NCBI GenBank assembly: GCA_944321465.1
Contig: CALULL010000021.1
Location: 1 to 50,127, forward strand
Direction of reading: 5' to 3'
Length of the DNA: 50,127 nt
Origin: an uncultured Bacteroides sp.
Lineage (GTDB): Bacteria > Bacteroidota > Bacteroidia > Bacteroidales > Bacteroidaceae
Shown here: positions 24,691 through 32,422 of the stretch, piece after piece
Layout: every line of letters starts with the position of its first letter
Position numbering within the stretch: position 1 is the first letter of the stretch
The notes under the pieces: generated by a model
Told to the model about the DNA's origin: nothing
Database searches by the model: none
What the model saw: only the letters and a program-made list of their open reading frames with translations
Position numbers and translations under genes: made by a program

Positions 24691-25287
24691 TCAGATTTCG
24701 TCCACTTCGATGTATCCGTGCATGACGGCGTAGATAGTGAGCCCCGACACGGAGCGGATGTTCAGTTTTTCGACGATGTTCTTGCGGTGGCTGATGACGG
24801 TGGTAAGCCCGATGCCCAGGCGGTCGGCTATCTCCTTGTTGAGCAAGCCTCGGGCGATGAGGCGCAGCACTTCGGCTTCGCGTGGGGTGAGTGCCGGACC
24901 GCTGTCTTGCCGGGTGGTTGTGGAGGGGGCGTGCAGGTCGTGCCCGTGCTGGTGTCCGTGCCGGTGCAGTTGCAGGATGCTGCGCACCAGGCTCTGTTCG
25001 TCCTGGTTGATGTTGAGGGTGCTGATGCCCGAGAGTTGCGGTGCATCGTCGCGTCCGGCCAGCACGATGGTCTTTTGGCGGCGGGGCCAGAAGAAAGCGG
25101 TGTGTTCGCAGTAGATTTGTGCGGCGACGAAATAGTGGGCGTACATGTCGGGGGTATCGTCGGTGAGTTCGCCGAACGAACGGAACGAGCGGATGACGGC
25201 CTGTGGGATGATTTCTCCCAGCAGGCCCTCCAGTCCGAGACAGGTGAGGGTGCTGGGAGCAATGATGGCTATTTCGGGCGTGTTCAT
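24691..25287 (-). CDS. LuxR-type response-regulator-like transcription factor with His-rich linker
   Basis: The 198-residue protein has a C-terminal LuxR/GerE helix-turn-helix (LTPREAEVLRLIARGLLNKE, IADRLGIGLTTVISHRKNI). Its N-terminal receiver-like region lacks the usual phosphoacceptor aspartate (HYFVAAQIYC where a D is expected). The linker carries six histidines in residues 108-119 (HRHGHQHGHDLH), a possible metal site. It overlaps the FMN oxidoreductase gene by ATGA and precedes a TonB receptor, so a role in controlling receptor expression is plausible but inferred. Confidence 0.83.
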   Translation of the reverse strand: MNTPEIAIIAPSTLTCLGLEGLLGEIIPQAVIRSFRSFGELTDDTPDMYAHYFVAAQIYCEHTAFFWPRRQKTIVLAGRDDAPQLSGISTLNINQDEQSLVRSILQLHRHGHQHGHDLHAPSTTTRQDSGPALTPREAEVLRLIARGLLNKEIADRLGIGLTTVISHRKNIVEKLNIRSVSGLTIYAVMHGYIEVDEI

Positions 25288-26213
25288 TGGGCCGAGGCGT
25301 TGTAGTCGTCTATCAGTTCGCGCATGACCTGGGCTACGGTCTGTATGCCCTTTCCGCGTAGCTGCGAGGCTGCTTGCCCTATCTCCAGTTCGCCTTCCTC
25401 CAGCTCGCCTTCAAAGATGCCCAGCTTGGCTCGTCCGCGTCCCAGCAGCTGCCGCAGTTCTTCCTCCGAGGCTCCGGCGGCTTCGGCTGTGCGAACCTGG
25501 TCGCTAAAGGCGTTCTTTACCAGTCGTGCGGGAGCCAGCTTTTTGAGCATCAGCATGGTGTCGCCCTCGTTCAGGTCGAGGCACCGCAGCTTGAAGGCTT
25601 CGCTGGCCGAGCTTTCTTCCGTCAGGGCGAAGCGGGTGCCTATCTGTACGCCTTCGGCACCCAGTATCTGCATGGCGCGGATGGCCCGTCCCGTGGCGAT
25701 GCCTCCGGCTGCTATTACCGGGATGCTGACTGCACTGCACACGGCGGGCACCAGGCACAGCGTGGTGGTCTCCTCGCGTCCGTTGTGTCCGCCTGCTTCA
25801 AAGCCTTCGGCCACTACGGCATCGACCCCGGCCTCTTCGGCCTTGCGGGCGAAGCGCGACGAGGATACGACGTGCACCACCGTGATGCCCCGTTCCTTGA
25901 GCCAGCCTGTCCACTTTGCCGGGCTGCCTGCCGAGGTGAAGACGATGCGCACGCCTTCGTCGGCCACCAGTTGCATGATTTCTTCTATCTGAGGATACAT
26001 CAGCGGGATGTTGACCCCGAACGGGGCTTGTGTGGCTTGGCGGCACCGGCGGATGTGTTCGCGCAGGGTTTCGGGGTGCATGGAGCCTGCTCCCAGCAGG
26101 CCCAGGCCTCCGGCTTGGCTGACGGCCGAGGCCAGTCGCCAGCCGCTGCACCACACCATGCCGCCTTGTACAACGGGGTGGCGCGTGCCCAGTAGTTGAT
26201 TTATTCTGTTCAT
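25284..26213 (-). CDS. Nitronate monooxygenase / FabK-like FMN oxidoreductase
   Basis: The 309-residue TIM-barrel flavoprotein starts QLLGTRHPVVQGGMVWCSGW. It carries GLGLLGAGSMHPE, the catalytic-histidine region VAEGFEAGGHNG, PVIAAGGIATGRAIRAM and GVQIGTRFALTEES, all of the NMO/FabK family. FabK reduces enoyl-ACP and nitronate monooxygenases oxidise nitronates; motifs alone do not separate them. A true fabI occurs at 30702, so an essential FabK role is not required. It is translationally coupled to the LuxR-type gene. Confidence 0.85.
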   Translation of the reverse strand: MNRINQLLGTRHPVVQGGMVWCSGWRLASAVSQAGGLGLLGAGSMHPETLREHIRRCRQATQAPFGVNIPLMYPQIEEIMQLVADEGVRIVFTSAGSPAKWTGWLKERGITVVHVVSSSRFARKAEEAGVDAVVAEGFEAGGHNGREETTTLCLVPAVCSAVSIPVIAAGGIATGRAIRAMQILGAEGVQIGTRFALTEESSASEAFKLRCLDLNEGDTMLMLKKLAPARLVKNAFSDQVRTAEAAGASEEELRQLLGRGRAKLGIFEGELEEGELEIGQAASQLRGKGIQTVAQVMRELIDDYNASAQ

Positions 26214-26309
26214 AGTCTGTCGTTTTGGAATGTAGGGAAAGGTGTCCTTCGGTGGCGGGGCGCCGCCGGTGCCCCGCTTTCCCGTCGGCGGGGCTGTGGG
26301 CAGACAGGC

Positions 26310-26364
26310 CGCGAGGGGCCGAAGTCTTTGCGTCTTGCTGTCGCAGGAGCTTCAGCCCCTCGCG
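26310..26364. other. Long stem-loop between the acidic-protein gene and the FabK-like gene
   Basis: CGCGAGGGGCCGAAG (26310-26324) pairs with CTTCAGCCCCTCGCG (26350-26364), 14 of 15 matching plus one possible G-U pair. The loop can form a smaller inner stem. No T-tract follows on either strand, so it is not a canonical terminator. A second short inverted repeat GCGGGGC/GCCCCGC lies at 26255-26277. Confidence 0.55.
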
Positions 26365-26406
26365 TGTTCTGTCTTGAGGGCCGGGCGGTGGTGTGGTGTC
26401 TTGTGC

Positions 26407-26745
26407 CTATGCCTTGTCGTTGTCGAGCGAGTCGGCATATTCCATTTCGCCCTGCACTACAAAGAGGATTTCCTCGGGGTCGTATTCCCCCATGTCGTCC
26501 TTGCGCGCTTCGGACACGATATAGTTGGCGACGGCCTCCAAGTCTACATTGACGTAGCCGTCGGCATCAGGCTCGGCATCGAGGATACCGCTGCTGACAT
26601 AGTACTCATCGATGAGGTCGAGGAAGTAATACAGGTCGTCGTCCGAGAACTTTTCTTTCAGTTCCTGCGGCAGGTAATTCTTGATGAACTCGATGGTCTT
26701 TTCGTCGTCGAGGTCGTCGTTCAGAAACTCGTTGTCCATTGCCAT
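26407..26745 (-). CDS. Conserved acidic cytoplasmic protein of unknown function
   Basis: The 112-residue soluble protein is strongly acidic (about a third Asp/Glu), with predicted helices (EKTIEFIKNYLPQELKEKFS, LYYFLDLIDEYYVS) and no signal peptide. I recognise no domain. It lies 30 bp downstream of trxA on the same strand and is probably cotranscribed with it, an arrangement I believe recurs in Bacteroidales. MDNEF at 26739 is an alternative start. Confidence 0.78.
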   Translation of the reverse strand: MAMDNEFLNDDLDDEKTIEFIKNYLPQELKEKFSDDDLYYFLDLIDEYYVSSGILDAEPDADGYVNVDLEAVANYIVSEARKDDMGEYDPEEILFVVQGEMEYADSLDNDKA

Positions 26746-26775
26746 GGTTTCGGGTGTTTGTGTCGGAAGTCGTTT

Positions 26776-27090
26776 TTACAGCAGAGCCTCCAGCTTGTTC
26801 ACATAGGTGGGCTTGGATGCCGAACCGACTTGCTTGTCCACCAGCTTGCCGTCCTTGAAGAACAGCACGGTGGGGATGTTGCGGATGCCAAATTCGCCTG
26901 CCACCTCGTCGTTGCTGTCCACGTCGCACTTGCCGATGAGGGCTTTGCCTTCGTATTCCTTGGCAAGTTCCTCGATGATGGGGGCTACCATCTTGCAGGG
27001 GCCGCACCAGGGTGCCCAAAAGTCTATTACTACCGGTTTGCCTTCGGCCAACAGTTCTTTGTAGTTCTTGTCTGTGATTTCTAAAGCCAT
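26776..27090 (-). CDS. trxA: Thioredoxin
   Basis: This 104-residue cytoplasmic thioredoxin reduces protein disulfides with electrons from thioredoxin reductase. It shows DFWAPWCGPCKM (Cys29, Cys32), CDVDSNDEVAGEFGIRNIPT with the cis-proline, and GKLVDKQVG. The start MALEITDKNYKELL is clear; upstream in-frame sequence runs through the promoter. A 7-bp hairpin (27124-27140) lies in its leader. Confidence 0.96.
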   Translation of the reverse strand: MALEITDKNYKELLAEGKPVVIDFWAPWCGPCKMVAPIIEELAKEYEGKALIGKCDVDSNDEVAGEFGIRNIPTVLFFKDGKLVDKQVGSASKPTYVNKLEALL

Positions 27091-27123
27091 GTCTTCAATG
27101 AAATTAAAGAGGTTAATACTATT

Positions 27124-27140
27124 GCATCGCGTCGCGATGC
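27124..27140 (-). promoter_or_regulatory. Hairpin in the trxA leader
   Basis: GCATCGC-GTC-GCGATGC is a perfect 7-bp stem with a 3-nt loop, lying just downstream of the -7 box and so near the predicted mRNA 5' end. It may stabilise the transcript or be an operator. The role is inferred. Confidence 0.5.
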
Positions 27141-27152
27141 GTTGTCTGCGGG

Positions 27153-27160
27153 CAAAGATA
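27153..27160 (-). promoter_or_regulatory. -7 box of trxA
   Basis: TATCTTTG on the minus strand, 62 bp upstream of the trxA ATG. The -33 region does not match TTTG. Confidence 0.55.
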
Positions 27161-27376
27161 CGGAAAATTATTTCGGTTTGCATGTTTCGCGGTTCGAAAA
27201 AGCCGGAGTTTTTCTTGTCCGGCACTTCTTCGGGAGGCGGGGAAGTCTTCGGGGCGGTTGTCTGGTTTCCGCGCCGCCGCGTTGGCGGGAGGCTTGCCCG
27301 TCGTGCTTCGTGCCGTTTTCTCGGCCAAGGGCGGAAGGCTGTGCCGCCGGGGCGGACAGGGAATTGTTTTTTTGTG

Positions 27377-27384
27377 TATCTTTG
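27377..27384 (+). promoter_or_regulatory. -7 box of the cation efflux gene
   Basis: TATCTTTG follows a T7 run (27367-27373). It would start a leader of about 165 nt that includes the entire 22-bp palindrome array before the ATG at 27557. Confidence 0.55.
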
Positions 27385-27414
27385 CGCCTCCCTACTGCTG
27401 CCCAAAGAGGCCGG

Positions 27415-27503
27415 AGGGGGCAAAGGTGTGCCCTCGGGGGCGTGCACCTGTGCCCGGCAGGAGGCAGAGGTGTGCTGCCGGACGGGCACAAGTGTGCTTC
27501 CCC
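27415..27503. repeat. Phased palindrome array 4 (four 22-bp units)
   Basis: Centres GG, CC, GG and AG at 27425, 27447, 27469 and 27491 are exactly 22 bp apart. The array lies between a TATCTTTG promoter box and the cation efflux ATG, so it is probably transcribed as 5' leader. The rest of the 466-bp gap between trxA and this gene is G+C-rich, with the two promoters and no ORF I support. Confidence 0.9.
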
Positions 27504-27556
27504 GGTGGTGCTCCGCAGTGCCGACAATCAATGCCTTAACAATAGTTCTTGAAACA

Positions 27557-28525
27557 ATGACTACACAAGAAACAGCCTTGGACGATGCCCGGGAGCGGGG
27601 CATCTACCGGGTGACGGTGATAGGAAGCGTCGTCAACCTGGTATTGCTCACATTCAAGTTCTTCGCCGGAATAGTGGGAAACAGCGCAGCCATGATGGCC
27701 GACGCGGTACATTCGCTGTCGGACTTCGTGACCGACATCATCGTCATCGTCTTCGTGCGCATCTCGTCCAAGCCCGAAGACAAGAGCCACGACTACGGGC
27801 ATGGCAAGTACGAGACGCTGGCTACGGCCATTATCGGCCTTTTCCTGCTGGCCGTGGGAGTAGGGATATTGTGGAACGGTGCCACGGCCATCCTGAACTT
27901 TGTCCGGGGTGAGGAACTGCCCGAGCCGGGGATGCTGGCGCTGGTGGCGGCGCTGGTGTCAATAGGGTCGAAAGAACTGCTCTATCAGTATACCGCCTTC
28001 AAGGGCCGCCGTTTCAACTCCCAGGCCGTTGTGGCCAATGCCTGGCACCACCGCAGCGATGCTCTTTCGTCCGTCGGGACGGCCTTGGGCATAGGCGGTG
28101 CCATTGTGCTGGGCAAGGACTGGCGTGTGCTCGACCCCCTGGCGGCTGTCGTTGTGAGCGTGTTCATCATCAGGATGTCCGTCAAGCTGCTGGTGCCTTG
28201 CCTCGAGGAGTTGCTTGAGAAGTCGTTGCCCGAGGAAGAAGAGAACCGCATCTGCCAGGCCATCCTGTCGTTTCCCGGCGTCAGCTCGCCCCATCATCTG
28301 CGTACCCGCCGCATAGGCAACGCCTGTGCCATCTCGGTGCACGTGCGCATGGATGGGCGCATCTCGCTGGAAGAGGCACACCACACGGCCACGGCCATCG
28401 AGAACCGTCTGAAGGAACTGTTCGGGACGGGGACCTACGTCAGCATACACGTGGAGCCGGACAAAACGCCCTGCCCGCAGCAGGACGGCGAGGGGCGAGG
28501 ACCAGAGGCAGGCAAGACGGAATGA
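27557..28525 (+). CDS. Cation diffusion facilitator family transporter
   Basis: This 322-residue inner-membrane exporter of divalent metals works by proton antiport. Motifs in order are GNSAAMMADAVHSLSDFVTD (helix 2 metal site), HDYGHGKYETLA, NAWHHRSDALSSVGTALGIG (helix 5 site) and a C-terminal ferredoxin-like cytoplasmic domain (ISVHVRMDGRISLEEAHHTA). It is the long form common in Bacteroidota; Zn, Fe or Mn specificity cannot be assigned. An epimerase gene starts 30 bp downstream. Confidence 0.93.
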   Translation: MTTQETALDDARERGIYRVTVIGSVVNLVLLTFKFFAGIVGNSAAMMADAVHSLSDFVTDIIVIVFVRISSKPEDKSHDYGHGKYETLATAIIGLFLLAVGVGILWNGATAILNFVRGEELPEPGMLALVAALVSIGSKELLYQYTAFKGRRFNSQAVVANAWHHRSDALSSVGTALGIGGAIVLGKDWRVLDPLAAVVVSVFIIRMSVKLLVPCLEELLEKSLPEEEENRICQAILSFPGVSSPHHLRTRRIGNACAISVHVRMDGRISLEEAHHTATAIENRLKELFGTGTYVSIHVEPDKTPCPQQDGEGRGPEAGKTE

Positions 28526-28555
28526 ACAGAAACGGATAATAACATAGAAAAGACA

Positions 28556-29566
28556 ATGGCAAGCATTCTGATTACCGGTGCCAGCGGATTTATAGGCAGT
28601 TTTTTGGTGGAGGAAGCCTTGAGGCAAGGCATGGAAACGTGGGCCTGCGTGCGGGCTTCGAGCAGCCGAAGGTATCTGAAGGACAGCCGCATAGGCTTCT
28701 TTGAGTCCGACTTGGACGACACACAGGCCCTGCGCGTGAGGTTGCTGCGCCACCGGCAGGAGCACGGGGCCTTTGACTACGTAGTGCACTGTGCTGGCGT
28801 GACGAAGTGTGCCGACAAGCGCGACTTTGAACGTGTGAACTGCGGCCAGACCACTGCGCTGGCCATGCTGTTGCACGAACTGGACATGGTGCCGAAGCGT
28901 TTTGTCTACATCAGCACGCTGAGCGTCTTCGGCCCGCAGCACGAGCGCGACTATGCTCCCATACGCGACAACGACCCGCCGCGCCCCAACACCGCCTACG
29001 GCCTGAGCAAGCTCCACGCCGAGGAGAGCCTGGGGCGGATGGACTGGCTGCCGTGGGTCGTCCTGCGCCCCACGGGGGTGTATGGTCCGCGCGAACGCGA
29101 CTACTACCTGATGGTCAAGTCCGTGGCCCGGCATGTGGACGTGGCGGCGGGTTTCCGCAGGCAGGACCTGACGTTTGTCTACGTGCTTGACGTGGTGCAG
29201 GCTGTCTTTCGGGCCTTGAAGCAGGAAGGTGTGGTGCACCGAGCCTATTTCCTCACCGACGGGCACGTCTACAGCAGCCGGGCCTACACCGACCTGGTGC
29301 GGCGCGAGCTGGGTGGCCCGTGGGTGGTGCGCCTCACGCTTCCGCTGTGGTTGCTGCGTGCGGTGTCGTGCGTGGCGGGAGGCTGGGCGGCCCTGTGGCG
29401 CAAAGGCAGTACGCTGAACCCCGACAAGTACCGCATCATGAAGCAGCGCAACTGGCGTTGCGACATCGGTCCGGCAGTGCGCGAGCTGGGCTATGCTCCC
29501 CGCTACGACTTGGCCCGGGGCGTGGCCGAGTCGGTAGCTTGGTACAGGCAGGAGGGTTGGCTCTGA
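28556..29566 (+). CDS. NAD(P)-dependent epimerase/dehydratase (extended SDR)
   Basis: The 336-residue Rossmann protein has GASGFIG (8-14), DYVVHCAGVTKC, the active-site serine in YISTLSVFGP, and catalytic YGLSKLHAEE (YxxxK). RPTGVYGPRERD follows. Family members modify nucleotide sugars or act as dihydroflavonol-reductase/steroid-dehydrogenase-like enzymes. The substrate is not evident. It is probably cotranscribed with the cation exporter upstream. Confidence 0.88.
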   Translation: MASILITGASGFIGSFLVEEALRQGMETWACVRASSSRRYLKDSRIGFFESDLDDTQALRVRLLRHRQEHGAFDYVVHCAGVTKCADKRDFERVNCGQTTALAMLLHELDMVPKRFVYISTLSVFGPQHERDYAPIRDNDPPRPNTAYGLSKLHAEESLGRMDWLPWVVLRPTGVYGPRERDYYLMVKSVARHVDVAAGFRRQDLTFVYVLDVVQAVFRALKQEGVVHRAYFLTDGHVYSSRAYTDLVRRELGGPWVVRLTLPLWLLRAVSCVAGGWAALWRKGSTLNPDKYRIMKQRNWRCDIGPAVRELGYAPRYDLARGVAESVAWYRQEGWL

Positions 29567-29632
29567 TGGCCGGGCCAGGCGTGGCATGATGTCCTCCGGG
29601 CAGGCTCTTGGCGAAGCGGAGGGTGGTGCGCG

Positions 29633-30289
29633 TCAGAGCACGATGTCGGCTATCTGGTCGGCCTCGTCTACGATGTGGGCAGGAGCAAAAGCTTCCGTCT
29701 CCTGGCGCGGGCGAAATCCCCACGTCACGGCGCAGGCTTCCACCCCGGCGTTGCGTGCTGTCTGCATGTCGACCCCCGAGTCGCCCACGTAGAGCACCTC
29801 CGTTTTCCGTATTCCTTCGCAACGGGCCAGAATATCCTCCACCACCGTCGGGTCGGGCTTGGTGTTTACGCCCTCGCGCTGGCCGAATACAGCTGCGAAG
29901 CGGACGGAGGGAAAGTAGTGTGCCACGAGCTTCTGCGTGGCGGTCTGATACTTGTTGGAGGCCACGGCCAGCAGCACCCCGGCGGCTTGCAGACGTTCCA
30001 GCAGCCCGGTGATGCCGGGATAGGGGCGGCTCCTGTCGGCGTTGTGTTGGTCGTAGTAGGGGACAAACTCGCCCCTCATGCGCAGTACGTTCTCTTGCGT
30101 GCGTTCCTCGGCGGGCAGGGCACGCTCGAGCAGTTTGTTTATGCCGTTGCCCACCATGAGCCGGTAGGCGGTCTCGTCGTGGGTGGGATAGCCCAGACGG
30201 GTCAGGGCGTGGTTGGTGCTCTGTGCCAGGTCGGCTATGGTGTTGAGCAGCGTGCCGTCCAGATCGAATATCACAAGTCTCTTTTTCAT
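29633..30289 (-). CDS. HAD hydrolase, phosphoglycolate-phosphatase-like
   Basis: The 218-residue cytoplasmic phosphatase has the HAD motifs: DLDGTLLNT (Asp nucleophile), VASNKYQTAT (motif II), KPDP (motif III) and VGDSGVDMQTARNAG (motif IV). An alpha-helical cap of the Gph subtype (GNGINKLLERALP) is present. Phosphoglycolate is the likely but unproven substrate. It converges with the epimerase gene and has a TACTTTTG promoter box 31 bp upstream. Confidence 0.88.
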   Translation of the reverse strand: MKKRLVIFDLDGTLLNTIADLAQSTNHALTRLGYPTHDETAYRLMVGNGINKLLERALPAEERTQENVLRMRGEFVPYYDQHNADRSRPYPGITGLLERLQAAGVLLAVASNKYQTATQKLVAHYFPSVRFAAVFGQREGVNTKPDPTVVEDILARCEGIRKTEVLYVGDSGVDMQTARNAGVEACAVTWGFRPRQETEAFAPAHIVDEADQIADIVL

Positions 30290-30320
30290 AATTCTGATGA
30301 CTCTTTTGGTAATACGGGCG

Positions 30321-30352
30321 CAAAAGTACGCATTCGCCCGCTATCGGGCAAG
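30321..30352 (-). promoter_or_regulatory. Putative promoter of the HAD hydrolase gene
   Basis: On the minus strand CTTG (30349-30352), 20 nt, then TACTTTTG (30321-30328). The -7 box fits the consensus and the -33 box is one base off. Confidence 0.55.
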
Positions 30353-30474
30353 GGGGTGGAAGCCGCTTTTTTTGTGTCTTCTTCCTGCCTGCCGGGAGGG
30401 GTGCCTCCGTTCTTGGCAGGGGCGTGTGGCGGGCCGTTCTCTGGTCCGCCCTCGGGGGCAGGCCCGCCGGGTAT

Positions 30475-30563
30475 GGCGGGCAGACCTGTACCCGCCGGCG
30501 GGCACGCCTGTGCCAGCCGGATGGCGCACCTGCGCCCGGACGGTGGTGCACCTGTGCTCCCCG
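30475..30563. repeat. Phased palindrome array 5 (four 22-bp units)
   Basis: All four centres are CC, at 30485, 30507, 30529 and 30551, exactly 22 bp apart. Unit two (GGGCACG-CC-TGTGCC) is nearly palindromic. The array sits between the divergent HAD hydrolase and fabI promoters, outside both predicted leaders. A T7 run lies about 110 bp to its left. Confidence 0.9.
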
Positions 30564-30644
30564 TAGAGGGGGCGAAGAAGCCGTTTCGGGGGATTTTGCA
30601 TGGCTTACGGACGATATTGGTACATGACATAGGCGAAAAGTCTG

Positions 30645-30652
30645 TATCTTTG
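30645..30652 (+). promoter_or_regulatory. -7 box of fabI
   Basis: TATCTTTG lies 50 bp upstream of the fabI ATG and matches TAnnTTTG. The -33 box is not evident. Confidence 0.55.
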
Positions 30653-30701
30653 CCGTCGCAAAACCACAAGGATATTAACTTCTAAATAAAAACAACACGT
30701 T

Positions 30702-31559
30702 ATGAGTTACAACTTGCTGAAAGGGAAAAAGGGCATCGTGTTCGGTGCCCTGAACGAACAATCCATTGCATGGAAAGTAGCCGAGAAGGCTGTGGCCGAA
30801 GGGGCAACCATCACCCTGTCCAACACGCCGGTGGCAGTGCGCATGGGGCAGGTGGCCGAGTTGGCCGAGAAGCTGCATTGCGAGGTGATACCGGCCGACG
30901 CTACCAGCGTGGACGACCTGCGCACCGTCTTTGAGCGCTCGATGGAAGTGCTGGGCGGACAGATAGACTTCGTGCTCCATTCCATAGGAATGTCGCCCAA
31001 TGTACGCAAGAAACGTACGTATGACGACCTGGACTACGACATGCTGGGCAAGACTCTTGACATCTCGGCGGTGTCGTTCCATAAGATGATACAGACGGCC
31101 AAGAAGCTGAACGCCATAGCCGAGTATGGCTCCATCGTGGCCCTGAGCTATGTGGCCGCGCAGCGCACGTTCTTCGGTTACAACGACATGGCCGATGCCA
31201 AGGCGTTGCTGGAGTCCATCGCCCGCAGCTTCGGTTACATATACGGGCGCGAGCACCACGTGCGCGTCAATACCATTTCGCAGTCGCCCACGATGACTAC
31301 TGCCGGTTCGGGCGTGAAGGGCATGGACAAGCTGTTCGACTTTGCCAGCCGCATGTCGCCGCTGGGCAACGCCTCGGCCGACGAGTGCGCCGACTACTGC
31401 ATCGTGATGTTCTCCGACCTGACGCGCAAAGTCACCATGCAGAACCTCTATCACGACGGCGGGTTTTCGAGCATGGGCATGAGCCTGCGGGCCATGAATA
31501 CCTATCAGAAGGGACTGGAGGAATACATGGACGAGAACGGTAACATCATCTACGGCTAA
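30702..31559 (+). CDS. fabI: Enoyl-[acyl-carrier-protein] reductase (NADH), FabI type
   Basis: This enzyme catalyses the last step of each fatty-acid elongation cycle. The 285-residue SDR has the divergent FabI cofactor loop (IVFGALNEQSIAWKVAEKA), VLHSIGMSPN, and the active-site tyrosines and lysine in SYVAAQRTFFGYNDMADAKA. NTISQSPTMTTAGSGVKG follows. Length fits the longer Bacteroidota form. It has its own promoter and is followed 50 bp on by a methyltransferase gene. Confidence 0.95.
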   Translation: MSYNLLKGKKGIVFGALNEQSIAWKVAEKAVAEGATITLSNTPVAVRMGQVAELAEKLHCEVIPADATSVDDLRTVFERSMEVLGGQIDFVLHSIGMSPNVRKKRTYDDLDYDMLGKTLDISAVSFHKMIQTAKKLNAIAEYGSIVALSYVAAQRTFFGYNDMADAKALLESIARSFGYIYGREHHVRVNTISQSPTMTTAGSGVKGMDKLFDFASRMSPLGNASADECADYCIVMFSDLTRKVTMQNLYHDGGFSSMGMSLRAMNTYQKGLEEYMDENGNIIYG

Positions 31560-31609
31560 GCGGCCTGCGGGTTGTGCTTTCGCCGTCAACATTCAGTTGC
31601 TTGCGACCT

Positions 31610-32320
31610 ATGCCTGTTGAGCCAGCTTTGTATCTGCTGCCCGTCACGCTGGGCGACACGCCGACGGAGAACGTGCTTCCGGTATATAACCGGGAGGTGG
31701 CCGACGGCATCCGCCACTTTATAGTGGAGGACGTGCGCTCGGCACGCCGCTTTCTGAAGAAGCAAAACCGCGATGCCGACATCGACTCGCTGACGTTCTA
31801 CACCTTGGACAAGCACACGCGGCCCGAGGAGGTGAGCGATTACCTGAAACCGCTGGAGGCGGGAGAGCCGATGGGGGTCATCTCGGAAGCCGGCTGCCCG
31901 GCGGTGGCCGACCCGGGTGCCGACGTGGTGGCCATAGCCCAGCGCAAGGGACTGAAGGTGGTGCCGCTGGTGGGGCCGTCTTCCATCGTGCTTTCGGTCA
32001 TGGCCTCGGGGTTCAATGGCCAGAGCTTTGCTTTCAATGGTTACCTGCCCATCGAACCGGGCGAGCGTGCCAAGCGTCTGCGCCAGCTGGAGCAGCGGGC
32101 CTATGCCGAGGGACAGACGCAGATATTCATCGAAACGCCCTATCGCAACAACCGGCTGGTGGAGGACATCCTGCGTACTTGCCGTCCGCAGACGCGGCTG
32201 TGCATAGCGGCTGACATCACTTGCCCCGGCGAGTACATCCGTACACGGACGTTGAAGCAGTGGCAGGGACATGTGCCCGACCTGGGCAAGCGGCCCTGCA
32301 TCTTTCTTATATATAAGTAG
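31610..32320 (+). CDS. RsmI-like SAM-dependent methyltransferase
   Basis: The 236-residue tetrapyrrole-methylase-fold protein is related to 16S rRNA 2'-O-methyltransferase RsmI: LYLLPVTLGDTP, GVISEAGCPAVADPGADVV, VVPLVGPSSIVLSVMASGFNG and IFIETPYRNNRLVEDIL. It is the shorter Bacteroidota subgroup, so the rRNA target is inferred. ATG at 31610 fits the conserved N-terminus. It ends before a bidirectional terminator shared with lipA. Confidence 0.85.
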   Translation: MPVEPALYLLPVTLGDTPTENVLPVYNREVADGIRHFIVEDVRSARRFLKKQNRDADIDSLTFYTLDKHTRPEEVSDYLKPLEAGEPMGVISEAGCPAVADPGADVVAIAQRKGLKVVPLVGPSSIVLSVMASGFNGQSFAFNGYLPIEPGERAKRLRQLEQRAYAEGQTQIFIETPYRNNRLVEDILRTCRPQTRLCIAADITCPGEYIRTRTLKQWQGHVPDLGKRPCIFLIYK

Positions 32321-32340
32321 ATGCAGCAGCAAATGTCCGC

Positions 32341-32396
32341 GCACAAACGGCAGAAGCCGGAACGTGGTCGGCGACGACCCGCTCCGGCTTCTGTGC
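32341..32396. terminator. Stem-loop terminator between convergent genes
   Basis: CAGAAGCCGGA (32351-32361) pairs with TCCGGCTTCTG (32383-32393), extended by GCACA/TGTGC at the base. It lies between the RsmI-like gene (plus) and lipA (minus), in the place of a bidirectional terminator. The T-tract is weak. Confidence 0.7.
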
Positions 32397-32422
32397 ATAT
32401 GGCCTGTTGCGTTGCTCCCGGG

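Noticed and set aside
27415-27503. Cys/Pro/Gly-rich peptides encoded across the 22-bp arrays
   Set aside because: A 22-bp period shifts frame at each unit, units differ in sequence, and no consistent start or reading frame exists among the six loci.
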